A stretch of 64,000 nucleotides of DNA, taken from Bidens hawaiensis (Eukaryota > Streptophyta > Magnoliopsida > Asterales > Asteraceae). Positions 23,850 through 35,370 of this stretch are shown here, piece by piece (position 1 is the first letter of the stretch; each line of letters begins with the position of its first letter). The stretch covers positions 314,501-378,500 of the forward strand of contig JAIQDT010001118.1 in assembly GCA_021521415.1 (NCBI GenBank). Reading direction: 5' to 3'. Position numbers and translations under genes: made by a program. The notes beneath the pieces were generated by a model, which made no database searches, had not been told where the DNA came from, and worked only from the letters and a program-made list of their open reading frames with translations.

Positions 23850-25125
23850 TAATGTTTAGGCATGTAAACGAACCGAACAAACATGAACAATGGTATGTTC
23901 ATGTTCTTTCATTTAACTTTAAACGAACACTAATATGAACACTTAATAGAACACATATTTTGTGTTCGTTTACGTTCGTTTGTTTAACTTCTAAATGAAC
24001 AGTTGACAAACATAATTGAACAAATATAAACAAACATATTGAACATATATGGACCTACTTAAATGAACACAAAGAAACATAAACGAACATAAATGAGCAT
24101 ATGTGAACATACATAAACGGACATGAATAAACAGACATATACGAATGTTCACAGACATAAATGAACGAACGAAACATGTGTTCATGTTAGTTTAGTTAAC
24201 GTGCATCGTACTAGCTCAAACTTGACTAACACAAACTCATTCTAGATTAAACTCAAGTGACTTTTTAAAAAGTTGTCTCTTAAATCTATATGATCGCGTT
24301 ACATATGACTTGTAAGATACTAAAGTACACGTTTTTCTTTAAAACTGTATTGTATGACTTAGTTTATGACATTAATGTACATGGCTTGAGTTTTTTGGAC
24401 ATCTTGTTCAGTTGTCGTGTTATTTGGCTGACTGTGTAGACGAAACTCGAGTTGTTCACATAATCTTGTTTAGTCACACTAGAATTTGATTATATGTAAT
24501 TTGTGTTTTGAAGTGAGTCGTGACACTGTGGTTCCTCTTTCGTGAAATGTGTATCGTAGCTAGCTCGAATTCGACTAGCACAAATTCATTCTAAATTAAA
24601 CTCAAGTGGCTTTTTAAAAATTCTCTCTAAAATCCTATATGATCTCGTTACATAGTGTGTGATACTAAATTACAAATATGATGTATTTAATTTTTTAAAA
24701 CAGTAATCAAACACCTATCTAATATTACTCTTAAATCAACGTCACGGTCCATTATGGTACCTAAACCCTCAACTTCTTAGGAAAGGATAATACTATATAT
24801 ACATCTTTATACCACTAAACTACAAACACTTTAATACTGACTATTTTAATTAAGTGTGTAAATATTGAACAAATGGACCAATCATCATTTGCTAATTAAA
24901 TGACCAGAACACCGACAAAAAGAGACCTCAACGAGCTAGTAACGAACAAACACATAGTATTGAGAAAAACACGTGTGTTTAATTAGTTAAATGAACAAAC
25001 ATGAAAACACGCCTTATTTGTTCATTTACGTACATTCATTCGTTTACATTCATTTATGTTCGCTGCTTTATGTTTTTCTTTAAGTTTGTTCATTTGCATG
25101 TTCATGTAAAATTTCTAGGTTGTTA
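23850..25125. repeat. Low-complexity repeat region rich in GAACA/TGTTC
   Basis: The ends (23860-24190 and 24960-25110) are dense in gaacataaac / gttcatttacgt motifs in opposite orientation, as in subterminal regions of DNA transposons. Between them lies an imperfect direct repeat of about 140 bp (24200-24345 and 24545-24680), sharing actagcacaaa-tcattcta and aaactcaagtggctttttaaa. No TIR or TSD could be fixed. Confidence 0.5.
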
Positions 25126-25399
25126 CAAATTAGTCTAAGTTTATTATTAAAATATCACTTTTTACAATTCAATTTAGTTTTATTAAACATTTTATTTTTT
25201 TCTTTTTTTATTTATATTTTGAGTTATGATTTTTTTTTTTTTTTTTTTTGAATTTTTAAGGGGGTTTTTGTGTGATCGCAAAATTTTTTGACGTTTTTCA
25301 TTTTCGTCTCCCTTTACATTTGTATTTTTCCCCGTGAGATACAGCCTGGGTTTTTTTTTATCAAATCAGTTTAATGGTTATAAGTCTATAACTAGTGTA

Positions 25400-25730
25400 C
25401 GTGATGACCATGGGCGAAGCTTATTGAGAGCCACCCCCCCCCCCCCCCCCCGTTTTTTCGTAGTAGTGTAAATTACTATTATTTGTCCAAAAATTTGTAC
25501 ACATAGTTTACATTCACTACAAAAAATTGACCTAAGGCAACCTTTATTTCACAAAAAAAAACTGCATTAGATCTAGTGCGACCTTTTTCTTAGATAACGC
25601 AATTGTATTCTTCAAATGCAACACTTTTAAATCTGAGTGCGGCCTCCCTCATTTATAAAAATTTTCATACAATTTAAGTCTGATCCCCTTGGGATTTTCA
25701 CCTAAGCTTCACCACTTGTCACAGATCATG
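25400..25730. repeat. Possible short hAT-like MITE
   Basis: catgggcgaagcttatt near 25408 and, reversed, caagtggtgaagcttagg near 25720 form an imperfect inverted pair resembling the ends of the hAT MITE at 17761. A run of about 18 C follows the left end. I found no matching TSD, so this is tentative. Confidence 0.35.
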
Positions 25731-25938
25731 GTATTTTAAGTAATTTTAAATTAAAATGTGTGGTAATTGAGTTGCTTGTGACACGTAGTATTCTCAATGT
25801 GCTTGCGCAAATTTGTTTCTACGACACGGCATGTCACATATCTTTATGGATGCCTATAGCCCTATACTAACTTTGGTTATCATTTTATATGTCCATCTCT
25901 TGTACCATTAGCCATGGCAGCATATGCCGATCAAGCAC

Positions 25939-26268
25939 TCAATCAGCATACGAAGCTGTAAAGAAGAAAAAAGAGAAGGAAAAGAAGAAATTAAGAAAGA
26001 TCGAAAAAAGATTTGATATAACTTCAATATTCTTTGAAATGATCTTCTTATCTTCACTTATATATTGTTCCCTAGTCCTAGTAACTTTCAACTTTGAAGT
26101 TCTATCAAACTTGGATAGGTCAAGATTTTCATTTTCAATTATATTCCAAATATTCATATCTATGGCTTTAACAAAAGTTTTAAATATTTGTTTCCAATAA
26201 CAAAAACTTTCATTTTCAAGCAAAGGTGGTGTAGACGTAGAATTGCTCACTACATAGTTTTGAGCCAT
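25939..26268 (-). pseudogene. Ty1/copia gag fragment
   Basis: On the minus strand the frame starts MAQNYVVSNSTSTPPLLENE, then FCYWKQIFKTFVKAIDMNIWNIIE. This is the copia gag N-terminus (pattern PPLFdG-YxYWKxxMexfikayD--lWeviE). It degenerates into a lysine-rich stretch after about 75 residues. A PBS-like TTGGTATCATAGCC lies about 55 bp upstream on the same strand (near 26322-26335), as expected at the 5' end of a copia element. The pol part is not found adjacent. Confidence 0.65.
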
Positions 26269-26522
26269 GGATCCAACTAAAGTTTTGAAAATACTTTTTA
26301 TAAAACGTTAGAGCAATTGGCTATGATACCAATTATAGAAAACTAGAGGGAGAATTCATCACCTCCTAAATCCCGACCAAGGTCCTTGGGTTAAGCTGAG
26401 AACGTAAACTGGCAGATGTTACAAAAAGATAAAATGAGAAAGATGTCTATAACCCAATTTCATGAGCAACAGTCGGAAACCGGGGGAAATACTGTAACTT
26501 GCCAATAGGTCTACCCGGGCTT

Positions 26523-28079
26523 TTAAAAAAAAAAAGACAATGCAACTTTGATATAAAAAGAACAGTGAACCTCTAGCCAGAAGGAGGCCAAGTAAGAATT
26601 ACATAAGTAAAATGTAAAAACAGCCAAACCACAAACCCAACTAAGGGATTTAACAAGAAATAGGCGACTCCATCCAAACTCGCCAATCCAAATTGTTACG
26701 TACCGATCTAGACAATCTAACCACACAAATTCATCTTGATTTCTTCCTAAAGTAGCTCCTAAGAGAACCAAGGGAGTGAAAGTCTTTGCATTCCTTTGCT
26801 TCCAGATGCACCAAATCGAGGAATACAAAATTGCGGAAAGAATCCTCTTTGTGGAGTAAGAAGTCGGCTTTGATGTGACATCAAGCAACCGATCGAACGG
26901 GTCGAATCCTATCAAGCCCCAACCACACCATAATGAGACGACCCTCCACGCTTCTTCAGCCCGAGCATAACTGAAAAAAATATGAACCAAAGATTCAAGC
27001 AATATTGAGCACCAAGAACAATTTCAGAGAGATCGAAGCTAAACCTATAGCAATAATATCCGCCACCGGGATTTTGTTAAGTAAAAGTCTCCAAATGAAA
27101 CTAAATTTATTTTGATTGGAACCCAACCTTCTCAAGAAACGGATTAACTGGATCATAGCCACAAAACTTTATTACCCATGCCCCCCCTCTCAAGGCTTGA
27201 ACTGAAAATATGTTCGAAAAAGTACCACCCCCATATCCAGTTGTCTTTTTTACCAAAATGAACCGAGTACGCTATCACCGTTTCAGTTAAGTCATCCAAA
27301 TCCATACGAGCGCCAACCGAAAGGGAATTAGTATCCCAAAACCATTCTAAGTGAGTCACTCCCAATCCGTTCACCTAAACTCTCGCACAAGCGGAGGCAC
27401 TTTTTATTCATCACCTTCTTATATAAATCCGAAAGCAAATCTTTGAGCATTAATCTGGCCAACCATATGTCTAGTCAAAATTTAGTTTTATTGCCCAAAC
27501 CCATTGTCCGAACAAATAAAGCAGCCAAGTCAATACCCAAAGACGCAAAATAATCGTTGATCTTAAAGATCTTCTGCCAAGCCCCACAAATAGAATTTTT
27601 TGCCATATTACCATCGACATGTCAAATAGATGAGTGAATAACGCTTACACCTTTTACCCAAAACGACTTGTTATTCAAGCTTCATCTCCACCACCATTTT
27701 GCAAGTGGAGATAGATTCATGATTTTGAGAGAATTAATACCTAAGCCTATTAATCTCTTAGGTTTTATCACTTTGTACTACGCAACCCAGTTTAATAGTT
27801 TATCTTATTTTTAACCAACGTGTAAAATGTTCCTTCTAATTTTCTCCAATTCGTCCACCACTTTTATCAGTGCTCGAAACATAGAGAAAAAAAGAAAGTG
27901 ACAAACCAAGAAGAACGAATTTGACTAAGGTAAGTCTCCCCACCCCCCCCCCCCCCCAAAAAAAAAAAAAGAAAGAAAAAGAAAAAGACAACCACCTAGC
28001 TTTCAACCTGTTTAACCTTTTCTTCACTTGATCAATTACCAGATCCCAATACTTTGATAACCACATATTTGTTCCCATT
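26523..28079 (-). pseudogene. LINE ORF2, 3' half (split by Tat insertion)
   Basis: On the minus strand this holds the end of the RT/thumb region (NMWLSKYWDLVIDQVKKRL... GGxGRLTLVKFVLLG), then about 1 kb of decayed sequence with many stops. It closes with the zf-RVT-type C-terminus of plant L1 elements (HIFFSYARAEEAW... ILYSSIWCIWKQRNAKTF). The 5' part of the same LINE continues at 40507 on the other side of the Tat element. A C-run plus A-run at 27942-27972 adds to the damage. Confidence 0.85.
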
Positions 28080-29074
28080 TGAAGAGGTATGTACCCGCCT
28101 CAACACCAAGCAAGGCGGGTCAACCCACAAGATAAAGACATTATGAAGGCACAAAGCCAAAACCCAGGCGCATGGCGCATACAAAACATGCTCAGGCATC
28201 ATATGCTCGCGCATCACATATGCGCGCGGCGCATATCGCATGCTCTTGCACATCACATATGCTCGCGCGTCACATATGCGCGTGGCGCACCAGCGCGTGG
28301 CGCATATCACACGCTCGTGCATATCACACCTGCGCATGAAATATCTGCGCGTGAGAATAAAAAGAAGACTTCGCGCATCCTCAGGATGGGCGCATATCAC
28401 ACGTGCACATAATCAACCTCGTCCTTATCCAAATCAGGATTAGGGCAACCTTGATTGTGCACGTCAGACAATCTTCTAGAAGGCATCTTTTTAAGGAGTA
28501 AGAATATGCTGATGTTGACAGCTGCCAAATGAAGGGTCGACAACTCAGCATGACACATGTGCTACCACATGATTACAACCAACGAGAAAGCGCCAGGTGT
28601 CCCAGAGGACACATGGCGCAGTGCGATTGGAGGAGGCCAACGAGGCTGAGCCCAACCAGTGGAAACCCTAGCACTATAAATACAGCATCAACTCCACTTT
28701 GATGACACATTCATTCACACTCAACCATTGACAGTTACAAGCAGTGATATCACATTCAATCATATTGAATTATATTCACTCACAGTCAGTTACAGAAAAA
28801 CAGACGGTCACATCATCAAGGGTATTCAGCGATTCAGCAATACTCTTGAGATTGACTTACCTACAAACATTATTATCTTCTCCAAAAGATACTGATTCTC
28901 ACGCCGGAGGGTTACCCCAAAGAGGACCCCTCTGTCCCTTTCTGAGGGGTAAGTAACGGCGCTGTTCATTTTGTAGGTGGAAGAACTCGGATCCAGAAGA
29001 ACCATCGGTGAAATAGTTTAATCACACCCGAGGAAAGTAGATCTGCTACCAGTGAGTAGATCCACGTTTCTTCA
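28080..29074 (+). repeat. Tat 5' LTR, 995 bp
   Basis: Starts TGAAGAGG, ends TTTCTTCA. The U3 part (28160-28400) is packed with gcgcat / cacatatgc motifs. A TATA box (ctataaat) lies at about 28673, followed by a leader containing ctcacgccggaggg at 28898. Small open frames within the LTR repeat in both copies and are not genes. Confidence 0.95.
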
Positions 29075-29092
29075 TTGGCGCCATCCACTGTT
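29075..29092 (+). other. Tat primer binding site
   Basis: TTGGCGCCATCCACTGTT follows the 5' LTR directly. Tat elements usually have a PBS beginning TTGGCGCCGT, so this fits the lineage. Confidence 0.8.
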
Positions 29093-29138
29093 ACAAACGG
29101 CAATCAGATCTCATCCAGATCTAAAAAATTCAATCACC

Positions 29139-32100
29139 ATGGTTTCTGGAGTTCGTAACGTTGATCAAGCTCTGGAGGATATTGAACGTGAGGGTGTTAA
29201 CGACGGACAGCAGGTTCTGAGGGTTCTGCGTGATTCTACGCGTACCACCAGCAACCGTCCCTTCGTCACAACCCCTCACGGCCAGACTGAAACTCCTCCA
29301 GACGATCACACGTTACAAAATATGGCCGGCGCGAAGCTGAAGGGACCAATGGGTCCAGAAGATGAAGCAGACGATCCGAATGAATGGCTCATAAATGAGC
29401 AGCGGCGTCTGATGGAAAAGTACACTGAAATGATCAAACAGAAGAAGCTAGCCGACCAAACACAAAGGCAAGCGATGGAGAAGCAGCCCACAAAAAGGCC
29501 GCGCGCGCCGGAAGAAGGGCATTCTGTTCACACTGCACACACAGAGTTCAGTGATGAAGAGGTGCATAGCATGAGAAAGACAAGGGATACTCATGCAGGA
29601 GGTTCGCAGCTCCGCGCGCCTGTGAACATGGCGCCAGGAGCCAGAGCGGATCCGGATCTGCACATGCCATACAGCCCACCGGTCAGAGGGCAAGTGGACG
29701 TAACCACACCCTACAGACCAGCCATCCTGGTAAAACACTCAAAGTTTACTGCGCGCATCGCGCAGGCTCCCATCCAGCACAAGACCAAGATGCCAAGTGG
29801 TCTGGGGAAATATGATGGCACGACAGATCCAGATGACTTTTTGCAAGGTTTCTATAACACGGGAAACCTAGAGAGCTGGACGATGCCAACATGGTGTCAT
29901 ATGTTTGCCCGCTGCCTCACGGGCGCAGCGCGAGTATGGTTCGAGAGCTTGCCGACAGGGCAAATTGATGGGTTCGAGGAACTATTAGAAAAGTTCCAGG
30001 CCCACTTCGTACAGCAGCGCAGGCACACGCGCGATCCTGATGACATCATGCACTGCATCCGCAGGAATGATGAAACGATTGAAGATTACATCACTCGTTT
30101 CAATCAGGAGTCCCTGGCAATCGGGGGCATAACTGAGCAGCTCCTGCGCGTGGCCTTTATACAAGGCGCGCGCAGTGATCAGTTACGACGAGCTCTCGTA
30201 AGCAAAGATGGTATGCCCACCACGTGGGCCAAGTTAATGGAGGCATCGCGAGTTTTCGCGAGAAATGAGAAACAGATTGCCCAAGATAGGGCAAGAGAAA
30301 GAGCGCATCAGGCTGAATCACCGCGCAGCAAAGAGAAGAGGGCCAAACAGAACTCTGTATGGTCCAGGTTGCAGCCAACAAGTTTTTCTTCCGCGGAAAA
30401 ACAAGCGCAACCAAGCTCACCCCAGCCCCAAAAGGATGCTCGTAAACACGGGGAGGGTGACAAGAGGGAGGGCGGCAGAGATCCTAGCAGACCTCTGCCA
30501 AGAATATGGACTCCCCTCACTAAAACACCTTCACAGGTGTTAAGTACTGAGAATGTCCAATTCAAGCCTCCCAAGCAACTACACTACAAGGGGCCGCAAA
30601 ACAGTGGTAAATATTGTGAATTTCACAGGTCCCCGGGCCACAACACCGACGCATGCCATCATTTAAAGGATGCGATCGAGAAGGATGTAAAGTCTGGCAG
30701 GCTGGCTCACTTGGTAAAAAACCAAAGAATAGAAGATGAGCAACCGGAGGGAGCCTCTGCCAGCAAGAAGTACAAAAGAATCTGTGTGGCTGAGGGGGGA
30801 CGACAAGGGCAGACGTCAAGAAAGAGAAGCGCGCAAATTCACGGAGATTGGTGCGAGCAGCAAGTCGTCTTCCCAAGAATCAGGGGAGGCCCTTCAATAA
30901 GCAGTCCTCTCGTTATTACCACACACATTGCTCATTACGAAGTGTCAAAGGTCCTGGTGGACACTGGAAGCGAATCTGACATTATGTATGAGCAGTGTTT
31001 CAGAAAGTTAGACCCGGCAGACCAAGCTCGGCTCGAAATTGTGAACGCACCAATCTGTGGTGTCTCAAATGAAATCATACATCCCCTAGGCCAGATTCAA
31101 TTTGAACTAACTATGGGGGATGATGAGCACAAGCGAGCCGAAGTTGTCAACTTCTTGGTCTTGCCCACCACGTCATGCCACAATATGATCCTGGGTAGGG
31201 GAACGATTGCCCAATTTAATGCTGTACCGTCGCCAGCGCACGGCGCATTGGGGATCCCTACACCAACAGGCGTAGCATTTGTTTACCGCGATCATTTGTG
31301 CGCAGTGACAAGCACGCCGCGGGAAGGGAGAATGAAACTTACAATGGCTGACAATGCGCCAGAGAAGTGGATTTTAAACCCAAAATTCCCAGAGCAAACG
31401 GTCACAATTGGCGCTACCATTTCAGACGAAACGAGATTGAGAATGAAAAAGTTGCTCACAAAATACACGTCGGTTTTCGCGTGGCAACACTCCGATATGA
31501 CGGGAGTACCGCGAGACTTGGCGCAACATTCTCTTAACACGTTCAAGTCGGTGGAGCCAATTGCTCAGAAGAAGAGAATCATGGGGGATGAAAAGGCGAA
31601 GGCCATGAATGAGCAAGTTGAGGACCTGTTGCGCGCAAACATTATCCGCCCGATCCGATACCAGACGTGGGTAGCCAATCCTGTGATGGTAAAGAAAAGC
31701 AACGGGTCATGGAGGATGTGTATTGACTTCAAGGACCTCAACAAAGCATGTCCGAAAGACTGTTACCCACTACCAAACATCGACGCAAAGGTGGACTCCG
31801 TGGCGCCATTCAAACTCAAATGTTTCTTGGATGCCTACAAAGGCTATCACCAGATTCAAATGGCACCACAGGATGAAGACAAGACGGCCTTCAGAACCGA
31901 CAAGGGTGTTTTTTGTTACACAAAAATGCCCTTTGGTTTAAAGAATGCGGGCGCCACCTATCAGAGACTTATGGATTCTGTTTTCAATGAACAAATCGGA
32001 AGGAATCTAGAAGTCTACGTTGATGATTTGGTGATCAAGAGCAGGGAGGAGAGACAAATGCTCAACGACATCGAGGAAACTCTTCAGCGCCTAACGGAAG

Positions 32101-34595
32101 TTAACATGAAGCTCAACCCGAGCAAATGTACTTTCGGCGCGGAAGAGGGGAAATTTCTTGGTGTAATGGTCACTAAGGATGGTTTCAAGGTGAATCCTGA
32201 GAAGGTGGAAGCCATCCTTGACATGCCTTCACCAGCCACCATGAAAGAGGTTCAGAAGCTGAATGGTAGATTGGTGTCAATCAACAGGTTCCTAGCTAAC
32301 CACGCCAGCAAATCTACTCCATTCGTTAACACCTTGAGGAACTGTTTGAAGAAGAGCCAATTCAAGTGGACGCCTGAGGCTGAGCAAGCTTTCACTGAGA
32401 TAAAAGAATGTCTCATTAAATTGCCAGCGCTCACAGCTCCACTTCCTGGCGAGACCCTTACATTGTACCTGTCAGCTGGAGACCGCGCGATCGGCGCAGT
32501 ATTATTGGTGGATCGCAAGGGGATACAAACGCCGATATACTATGTGAGTCGGGTGCTCACAGACCCTGAGACGCGCTATTCAATCATGGAAAAGTTAGTT
32601 TTGTCGCTAACACACGCGTCGCGCAAGCTCCATAGATACTTCAATGGTCATCCTATTGAAGTACTGACTGGTTACAACATCCAGCAAGTCTTGCGACGTC
32701 CCGCGCTCTCCGGAAGGCTGACAAAGTGGGCGCTGGAATTAGGTGAACACACGATCACTTATAAGCCCCGTCCAGCAATAAAGGGTCAAGTTTTGGCGGA
32801 TTTCATCACGGAAATCCCAGAGGGAAAGATTGAAGAAGCTCAGCGCGAGGTAGACCCTCCGCGACCAAATGATGAAGAAGATGTTTGGAGGCTATTCACT
32901 GATGGAGCCTCCAACAGCGAAGGGTCTGGCGCAGGTCTCAAACTGGTGGACCCTGATAATCATGAATATACTTATGCTATCAGGTTGGACTTCAAGAGTA
33001 CCAACAATGAGGCTGAGTATGAAGCCCTGCTGGCTGGTCTGCGCATCGCGCGCAAGTTTGGGGTTAAAAGACTAGAGGCGCATGTTGATTCTTACTTGGT
33101 AGCTGCTCAGGTCAACGGCCTATATGACGCCAAGGAGAACACAATGCCTCTGTATCTAGAGCAGGCAAAAAAGCTCGTTGAGCAGTTTGACTTCTTCAGA
33201 ATCATACACATCTCGCGAAGCGAAAACAAGTCCGCAGACGCGTTGAGTAAAATGGCATCAACTAATTTTGATCACTTTGGCAAAGATGTCAGGGTGGAAA
33301 TAATGAGCAGCCCGTCAGTGCAAACGCAATCGGTCCTGGTAATTCATACAACTCCTTCATCCTGGATAACTCCAATAATGGAATTCCTGAAAGAGGGGAA
33401 GTTACCGGATGATCGCGCACAGGCGAGAAAGATAAGACACAAGGCGCAGAACTATGAACTACTTGATGGTACAGTGTATCGGCGCTCTTATCTTGGACCG
33501 CTCATGAAATGCCTGGATGCGGAAGAAGCAAGCTATGTGATTAGGGAGATTCATGAAGGAATCTGTGGAATTCACGCTGGTCCGCGCATGGTGGTTGCCA
33601 AGGCGATGAGCTCAGGCTACTATTGGCCAGGCATGTACTTGGATGCGCTAAAAGAAATCCAAAAATGCAAGGCATGTCAGAGCCACGCGCCAAACACCAT
33701 GCGTCCAAAGAACAACTTGATTCCAGTCACCTCCGCATGGCCTTTCCACAAATGGGCCATTGATATTGTGGGGCCCCTGCCGCAAGCGCAAGGGCGAGTG
33801 AAATTTTTGGTAGTGGCGATAGACTATTTCACAAAATGGGTTGAAGCCAAGCCACTAGCAAAAATCACAGCTGAGGCGATGAAGCAATTTATCTGGAGCC
33901 ACATCATTTGCCGTTTTGGCCTTCCTATGGAAATTGTGAGCGACAATGGCAAACAATTCACTGACAGGAAGATGTCAAGCTGGCTCAAAGAATTGCACAT
34001 CAACCAAATCTTCACGTCCGTCTACCACCCTCAGGGGAATGGCCAAGTGGAGCGCGCGAATCAAAGTTTGCTAAATGGGCTGAAGAAAAGATTGGAGGGA
34101 GAATCCCATTCTTGGGTCGAAGAGTTACCTAATGTCCTGTGGGCGCACAGGACATTAAGCAAAACTAGCAACGGCGAGTCACCGTTCAGCCTAACCTATG
34201 GGACAGAGGCTATGATCCCAGCGGAAATTGGGTGCCCATCCCATAGGGTACTCATGATGAGCAAAACTGATAACGCGCGCGAAAGAAGATTGGACCTTAA
34301 TTTGCTTGAAGGGCGCAGAGAAGCGGCTATCATTAATGAAGCCAGATACAAGAAAAAGCTGGAAAAATATTATAATCAGCGCGTTAAAGAGTGCCACTTC
34401 AAGAAAAATGATTTTGTCCTTCGAAACAATGAAGCTAGTCGCGCAATACCCCCAGGAAAAATGTCTCCCAATTGGGAAGGACCTTATCAAATTTCAGAAG
34501 ATTTGGGGAAAGGCGCGTACGCTTTAAAAGATTTGAAGGGAAAAAAGATACCGCGCGCGTGGAACGCGACACAACTTAGAAAATGCTTCATGTAA
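29139..34595 (+). CDS. Tat gag-pol polyprotein, intact (1,818 aa)
   Basis: A single uninterrupted frame from the ATG at 29139. Domains by approximate residue: gag capsid 215-375; a CxFH...GHxTxxC zinc motif at 490; aspartic protease VDTGS at 606; RT 820-1060 with CIDFKDLNKACPKD and YVDD at about 958; a degenerate first RNase H near 1105 (LYLSAGD, catalytic Asp not in its usual place). A second RNase H begins with LFTDGAS at about 1251 and ends with SADALSK. Integrase follows with its HHCC finger near 1470-1505 and core residues in WAIDIVG, VSDNG and GQVERAN. Gag and pol are fused in one frame, so protease must release the parts. No stop or frameshift is seen, so this copy looks coding-competent. 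The longer open frame begins inside the LTR, but 29139 is the first good ATG after the PBS. Confidence 0.95.
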   Translation: MVSGVRNVDQALEDIEREGVNDGQQVLRVLRDSTRTTSNRPFVTTPHGQTETPPDDHTLQNMAGAKLKGPMGPEDEADDPNEWLINEQRRLMEKYTEMIKQKKLADQTQRQAMEKQPTKRPRAPEEGHSVHTAHTEFSDEEVHSMRKTRDTHAGGSQLRAPVNMAPGARADPDLHMPYSPPVRGQVDVTTPYRPAILVKHSKFTARIAQAPIQHKTKMPSGLGKYDGTTDPDDFLQGFYNTGNLESWTMPTWCHMFARCLTGAARVWFESLPTGQIDGFEELLEKFQAHFVQQRRHTRDPDDIMHCIRRNDETIEDYITRFNQESLAIGGITEQLLRVAFIQGARSDQLRRALVSKDGMPTTWAKLMEASRVFARNEKQIAQDRARERAHQAESPRSKEKRAKQNSVWSRLQPTSFSSAEKQAQPSSPQPQKDARKHGEGDKREGGRDPSRPLPRIWTPLTKTPSQVLSTENVQFKPPKQLHYKGPQNSGKYCEFHRSPGHNTDACHHLKDAIEKDVKSGRLAHLVKNQRIEDEQPEGASASKKYKRICVAEGGRQGQTSRKRSAQIHGDWCEQQVVFPRIRGGPSISSPLVITTHIAHYEVSKVLVDTGSESDIMYEQCFRKLDPADQARLEIVNAPICGVSNEIIHPLGQIQFELTMGDDEHKRAEVVNFLVLPTTSCHNMILGRGTIAQFNAVPSPAHGALGIPTPTGVAFVYRDHLCAVTSTPREGRMKLTMADNAPEKWILNPKFPEQTVTIGATISDETRLRMKKLLTKYTSVFAWQHSDMTGVPRDLAQHSLNTFKSVEPIAQKKRIMGDEKAKAMNEQVEDLLRANIIRPIRYQTWVANPVMVKKSNGSWRMCIDFKDLNKACPKDCYPLPNIDAKVDSVAPFKLKCFLDAYKGYHQIQMAPQDEDKTAFRTDKGVFCYTKMPFGLKNAGATYQRLMDSVFNEQIGRNLEVYVDDLVIKSREERQMLNDIEETLQRLTEVNMKLNPSKCTFGAEEGKFLGVMVTKDGFKVNPEKVEAILDMPSPATMKEVQKLNGRLVSINRFLANHASKSTPFVNTLRNCLKKSQFKWTPEAEQAFTEIKECLIKLPALTAPLPGETLTLYLSAGDRAIGAVLLVDRKGIQTPIYYVSRVLTDPETRYSIMEKLVLSLTHASRKLHRYFNGHPIEVLTGYNIQQVLRRPALSGRLTKWALELGEHTITYKPRPAIKGQVLADFITEIPEGKIEEAQREVDPPRPNDEEDVWRLFTDGASNSEGSGAGLKLVDPDNHEYTYAIRLDFKSTNNEAEYEALLAGLRIARKFGVKRLEAHVDSYLVAAQVNGLYDAKENTMPLYLEQAKKLVEQFDFFRIIHISRSENKSADALSKMASTNFDHFGKDVRVEIMSSPSVQTQSVLVIHTTPSSWITPIMEFLKEGKLPDDRAQARKIRHKAQNYELLDGTVYRRSYLGPLMKCLDAEEASYVIREIHEGICGIHAGPRMVVAKAMSSGYYWPGMYLDALKEIQKCKACQSHAPNTMRPKNNLIPVTSAWPFHKWAIDIVGPLPQAQGRVKFLVVAIDYFTKWVEAKPLAKITAEAMKQFIWSHIICRFGLPMEIVSDNGKQFTDRKMSSWLKELHINQIFTSVYHPQGNGQVERANQSLLNGLKKRLEGESHSWVEELPNVLWAHRTLSKTSNGESPFSLTYGTEAMIPAEIGCPSHRVLMMSKTDNARERRLDLNLLEGRREAAIINEARYKKKLEKYYNQRVKECHFKKNDFVLRNNEASRAIPPGKMSPNWEGPYQISEDLGKGAYALKDLKGKKIPRAWNATQLRKCFM

Positions 34596-35370
34596 AAAGT
34601 TCAAATTTGTAATCAAGGCTTTCAAGCCATCATGAATGATGATTCGCGCTATCTTTCAATATTTGTCGCGCTATCTTTCAATATTTGTTCTATTACCTTT
34701 GCATACATGTTTCACACTTCCTTTATTAAATTGGAACAATATGACAACACTATATTGACTTCAAAACAAAATAAAGCGAAGTAAAACATACATGCGCGAG
34801 CCTTAGCTCAAAACACGTTAATGAGTCTTAACTCTAAAATCGTCAGGGCCTTAGCCCAAAACAAAGAGCCTTAGCTCAAAACACTCACATACATCCATCT
34901 TACACCCCGCGCAGCCTGATCATAAAAATCCTTAAACAAAACTAAGGCAAAGTACATGCCATATCATGTTAAGGTCTCAGGTCGAGGCCGCGCGCGGAAC
35001 CATAGTGGATATCTGAGTAACACAAGCTGACATGTAATGGCTAAACTCATACTTCCATACCGCGTGACACCAACGCGCGAAAAAGAAATAACGAAAAATT
35101 AGCGCGCATGTCAGCATGAGCAAGATACTGCGAGAACCACAAACAAAATAGAACAGAGGTTAAGTGAATAATTTCCTTACAACCTTGTTCTTATTTTAAC
35201 GTTCAAGCATATCTTATATCTATACAACCAAACATGAAGAGATGAATGGAAATGCGCAAGATACGAAAAGGAGATAACAAGTTTCTTTCATTGGATCGAA
35301 ATTTACAAGTATGATGAGTTACAAACTACAAGTATAAAAGATAAATATACAAAATTTGATGAAGGGCTTC
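34596..35370. other. Tat spacer between pol and antisense gene
   Basis: No coding sequence. It contains short repeats such as gcgctatctttcaatatttg (34645 and 34668) and several copies of agccttagctcaaaac (34799-34880). Hypervariable 3' regions of this kind are known in Tat elements. Confidence 0.6.

Noticed and set aside
25430..25455. C-run as a regulatory or structural element
   Set aside because: A plain mononucleotide run; nothing else supports function.
28089..28412. 107-codon open frame in the Tat LTR, repeated at 39521-39844
   Set aside because: It simply reads the GCGCAT-rich LTR repeat. No start context or family match is seen, and the identity of the two copies is due to the LTRs.
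29052..29138. N-terminal extension of the Tat polyprotein into the LTR and PBS
   Set aside because: The frame is open by chance. The first good ATG after the PBS is at 29139.
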